A stretch of 8,882 bases of DNA from an uncultured Bdellovibrio sp. (lineage in GTDB: Bacteria > Bdellovibrionota > Bdellovibrionia > Bdellovibrionales > Bdellovibrionaceae): positions 1 to 8,882 of the forward strand of contig CAMLMF010000081.1 in assembly GCA_946480995.1 (NCBI GenBank). Reading direction: 5' to 3'. Both the position numbers and the translations under genes were made by a program. Of this stretch, positions 7,082-8,882 are shown piece after piece. How positions within the stretch are numbered: position 1 is the first letter of the stretch; each line of letters opens with the position of its first letter. The notes beneath the pieces were generated by a model. The model was not told the origin of the DNA, ran no database searches, and was given only the letters and a program-made list of their open reading frames with translations.

Positions 7082-7834
7082 CTATCCTTCCCGAATTTCC
7101 GTCTGTGGGCCTAAGCCCCAAGATTTTAAAATCTCAGATTCTTCTGCCGCTGACATGGCCTTTTTAAACTTCGCACCCGACTGACCGCTGACACGTTTTT
7201 GACAAGAAGGCCACGTCTTGTGGCGATACACCAAGCCGCCAATATTACTTAAGTAACTGAAGGCTTCTTTTTTTTCTTTAGATTCGCGCATCTCAGGTAA
7301 GCTTGTATCATGTGGCACTTGCAACAAGTTCACTGAATAACTATCTAGACTGCCCGAATATAAATACGTCGATTCTTTTTTTGAAAAAGCAACGGCAATG
7401 CGGTCACAGCGCTCATTCCCTGGCGTGCCAATATGACCGCGGGAATACTTCCAATCAATTTTTCCCGAAGCACCGCGAGCTTGCACCACCGCACCCAGTT
7501 GCTCCCAGATGTCGCGATTAGAAACTTCTCCGCCGTCAGCGGTTTTCCAACCTCTTTTTTTCCAGCCCCACATCCACTGCGTGATACCGCGAATAAGATA
7601 CGTTGAATCCGTATAGAAATGCACAGGGCCTGGCTGATGCTGGATGTATCTTAGGGCCTCAAGCGCCGCCATCATCTCCATGCGATTGTTCGTCGTCGAA
7701 GGGTCTGCAGCACCAAGTTCTTGCACCTGATCGTTCGGGAATAAAATCACACTGCCCCATCCCCCAGGACCTGGATTGCCGGAACATGCACCATCAGAAA
7801 AAATCAAAATATAATCACGTAATGAATTTTGCAC
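7082..7834 (-). CDS. rnhA: Ribonuclease HI with C-terminal hybrid-binding-like domain
   Basis: A metal-dependent endonuclease that cuts the RNA strand of RNA-DNA hybrids, removing primers and R-loops. From the GTG at 7832-7834 the protein has 250 residues. The RNase HI domain (about 7-153) has FSDGACSGNPGPGG with Asp14, then NNRMEM (Glu53), YTDSTY (Asp76), SRGHIG (His134) and ERCDRIA (Asp144), the full catalytic set. The basic handle WKKRGWKTAD is also present. After a linker, residues about 199-240 show TWPSCQKRV (Trp208, Cys211) and SGAKFKK (219-225), the core of the hybrid-binding domain normally found at the N-terminus of RNase H1. I prefer this GTG because AGGA lies seven bases upstream and it matches the E. 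coli N-terminus. The frame is open to an ATG at 7892-7894 with no visible Shine-Dalgarno, which adds 20 residues. First gene of a unit with the SDR. Confidence 0.92.
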   Translation of the reverse strand: MQNSLRDYILIFSDGACSGNPGPGGWGSVILFPNDQVQELGAADPSTTNNRMEMMAALEALRYIQHQPGPVHFYTDSTYLIRGITQWMWGWKKRGWKTADGGEVSNRDIWEQLGAVVQARGASGKIDWKYSRGHIGTPGNERCDRIAVAFSKKESTYLYSGSLDSYSVNLLQVPHDTSLPEMRESKEKKEAFSYLSNIGGLVYRHKTWPSCQKRVSGQSGAKFKKAMSAAEESEILKSWGLGPQTEIREG

Positions 7835-7848
7835 AGATTGATCCTCGC

Positions 7849-7869
7849 GAGACAGGTGTCTCATGTCAA
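7849..7869 (-). promoter_or_regulatory. Perfect 6-6 inverted repeat beside a consensus -35 hexamer upstream of the rnhA GTG start
   Basis: GAGACA (7849-7854) and TGTCTC (7857-7862) flank a 2-base centre. Immediately upstream on the minus strand is TTGACA (7864-7869). No good -10 lies at the right distance (GAGGAT is at the 17-base position), so promoter function is weakly supported. If rnhA starts at 7834 this segment is leader or operator; if it starts at 7894 it is coding. Confidence 0.3.
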
Positions 7870-7924
7870 TGCTCGCTGCTTCTATTACGGCCATTTTTTC
7901 GACACTTTAACGAACATTGGACCA

Positions 7925-7953
7925 TTGAGAACTTATTGCGAAAACGGTATCCT
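7925..7953 (+). promoter_or_regulatory. Putative promoter giving a leaderless mRNA for the CAP lipoprotein
   Basis: TTGAGA (7925-7930) and TATCCT (7948-7953) are 17 bases apart, with 4 of 6 consensus matches each. Only eight bases separate the -10 from the ATG at 7962, so transcription would start at or next to the start codon. No Shine-Dalgarno is visible before this ATG, which fits leaderless expression. Confidence 0.4.
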
Positions 7954-7961
7954 TAGACAAT

Positions 7962-8546
7962 ATGAAACTGCTTAAAGTTTTTCTTCTTCTTTGCTGCTTA
8001 AACTTTATCGCCTGCCAGCAAGACGGCGGCGGTGGCTCGACTCCGGGTTCTTCGGACAATAGCTCCACCGGTGGGACAGATCCAAGTTTTAAACTGACTT
8101 GTGCAGAAGCTCAATTTATTGGCTATTTGAATTTGTACCGCACAACGAATGCGCGCAGCCAGCTTAAAGTTTCTAAAGCCGGAGTTCTTGCCGGTCGTTG
8201 GCATGCGCAAAACATGATTGATCTAAATTACTTTTCGCACAGTGAACCCAATGGCCGAGATTTTTCAACACGTTTGAATTCATTTGGCTATCTCGGATGG
8301 GCGGAAAATATCGCGGCGGGAAGTGCCGACGCTCGCGGAACCTTTTGTCAGTGGAAAAACTCTGCGGGACACAACACGAATATGCTAAATCCTTCCCATA
8401 AAAGCACGGGCATTGGCCGCGCCTCGGGTGGCAGCTATGGCACTTACTGGTCCAGCAGTTTTGGTGATGTGATGGACGATCAATTGGTCGAGCCACTAAC
8501 GGACGAAGGCGCCTGCGCGATTCCGACGGCCCTGCCAAGTTGTTAG
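7962..8546 (+). CDS. CAP/SCP-domain (CysA-rich secretory family) lipoprotein
   Basis: A 194-residue exported protein. A hydrophobic signal sequence ends in FIAC with Cys18 as the probable lipidation site; Phe at -3 is slightly atypical. A Gly/Ser-rich spacer (21-40) then tethers a CAP domain (about 45-170), the YkwD-like bacterial type. Family marks are the WHAQNM block with His81, NYFSHSEPNGRDFSTRL (His93), WAENIAAG (Glu115), the WKNSAGHNTNMLNP block with His137, STGIG (148-152), and the closing YWSSSFG. The His and Glu residues lining the typical CAP cavity are present. Cysteines at 47, 129, 186 and 194 could form disulfides in the periplasm or on the surface. CAP proteins have diverse or unknown roles, including lipid and peptidoglycan-linked functions, so no activity is assigned. 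It stands alone, divergent from rnhA. The start is fixed by the signal peptide. Confidence 0.9.
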   Translation: MKLLKVFLLLCCLNFIACQQDGGGGSTPGSSDNSSTGGTDPSFKLTCAEAQFIGYLNLYRTTNARSQLKVSKAGVLAGRWHAQNMIDLNYFSHSEPNGRDFSTRLNSFGYLGWAENIAAGSADARGTFCQWKNSAGHNTNMLNPSHKSTGIGRASGGSYGTYWSSSFGDVMDDQLVEPLTDEGACAIPTALPSC

Positions 8547-8556
8547 AAAAATCCGA

Positions 8557-8586
8557 GGGCTTTTCCAAGAGCTCACCGAAAAGGCC
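8557..8586 (-). terminator. Possible terminator for the HNH gene
   Basis: On the minus strand GGCCTTTTC (8578-8586) pairs with GAAAAGCCC (8557-8565) over eight positions with one internal C-C mismatch and a 12-base loop. ATTTTT follows four bases after the stem. It lies about 60 bases beyond the HNH stop. In the plus direction no U-run follows, so it is not a good terminator for the CAP gene. Confidence 0.35.
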
Positions 8587-8646
8587 TTACACCACATTGG
8601 TTCCGCACTGAGTCGCCCATAAACAATCCGATAATCCGCTACAGGA

Positions 8647-8882
8647 TCAGCGAAGCAATCGCAAATTCGCCTCGGTGCTATATTTAAAATTATTATGCGC
8701 GCGACACAAGGCCTGCAAATTCCACTTCTCATTTCCCCCAGAGGCCCAGCGTGGCTTCTTGTGATCAATTTCCAAAACAAAAGTGCTTCCGCAGATTTTC
8801 CCAGTTCTTGCGTCTTTAAATTGGCAACAAATATCCCGCTTGATAATTTCTTTGCGGGTTTTTGGGGTCATGGTTTTATTAA
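8647..8882 (-). CDS. HNH endonuclease domain, probably the C-terminal part of a protein extending past the right edge
   Basis: The visible 74 residues from the only Met (ATG 8869-8871) form an HNH nuclease fold: KRDICCQFKD (11-20), KICGS (25-29), the histidine motif LEIDHKKPRW (33-41, His37), Asn51 in WNLQALC, and CRAHNNFK with Cys56, His59 and Asn60. Cys16, Cys27, Cys56 and His59 may bind a structural zinc. The catalytic residues appear complete. The frame stays open through the last 11 bases of the window, there is no Shine-Dalgarno before the Met, and the sequence begins right at the edge of the domain. In related proteins this HNH module often ends a longer chain, so the gene most likely continues rightwards. 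It could be a free-standing small nuclease instead. Specificity is unknown. Confidence 0.75.
   Translation of the reverse strand, partial: NKTMTPKTRKEIIKRDICCQFKDARTGKICGSTFVLEIDHKKPRWASGGNEKWNLQALCRAHNNFKYSTEANLRLLR

Noticed and set aside
8547..8646. tRNA or small RNA gene in the CAP-HNH gap
   Set aside because: No cloverleaf arms or tRNA consensus elements seen; only the weak hairpin at 8557-8586 stands out.
8173..8780. Minus-strand frames 8173-8568 and 8496-8780
   Set aside because: They overlap the well-supported CAP gene or the HNH frame and show no family motif.
1..8882. CRISPR array, insertion sequence or a complete defence island
   Set aside because: No spaced direct repeats, transposase motifs or terminal inverted repeats seen; the lone HNH domain at the edge is not enough to call a system.

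Overview
The window looks like chromosomal DNA of a Gram-negative predatory-type deltaproteobacterium, most likely Bdellovibrio or a close relative in Bdellovibrionota. This is an inference from protein style: an alanine/lysine/glutamate-rich histidine kinase with an orphan receiver-like partner, several small lipoproteins, and an HNH domain of a type I associate with this group. No rRNA, tRNA, CRISPR array, insertion sequence or phage gene was seen. Coding density is very high; no gene-free stretch exceeds about 160 bases.

Layout. (1) Positions 1-3076, minus strand: a two-gene signalling unit. A membrane histidine kinase (974-3076) has a large periplasmic sensor and a long acidic C-terminal tail. 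Directly after its stop codon, in the same reading frame, follows a TTG-started gene (1-973, running off the left edge) encoding a degenerate receiver domain, a helical linker and a GAF-like domain. (2) Positions 3077-3236: a compact divergent control region with an inverted repeat that carries a TTGATT in each orientation. (3) Positions 3237-6303, plus strand: nadB (L-aspartate oxidase), an alpha/beta hydrolase of the lysophospholipase/monoacylglycerol-lipase type, and an unrecognised lipoprotein whose start codon overlaps the hydrolase stop by one base; probably one operon. (4) Positions 6305-7834, minus strand: an RNase HI with what appears to be a hybrid-binding domain at its C-terminus, followed 3 bases later by a short-chain dehydrogenase. 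This unit converges on the lipoprotein operon with a single base between the stop codons, and a strong hairpin that can end the plus-strand transcript lies inside the end of the dehydrogenase gene. (5) Positions 7962-8546, plus strand: a CAP/SCP-domain lipoprotein with a possible leaderless promoter. (6) Positions 8647-8882, minus strand: an HNH nuclease domain cut by the right edge.

How the genes fit together. The kinase and pseudo-receiver form an obvious signalling pair. nadB supplies iminoaspartate for de novo NAD synthesis, but nadA and nadC are not next to it. The hydrolase and lipoprotein are envelope or lipid candidates. RNase HI and the dehydrogenase are translationally adjacent but not obviously linked in function. 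I see no complete new defence or mobile system. The points most worth checking are the kinase/pseudo-receiver junction, the swapped domain order in RNase H, and the terminator embedded in a coding sequence.
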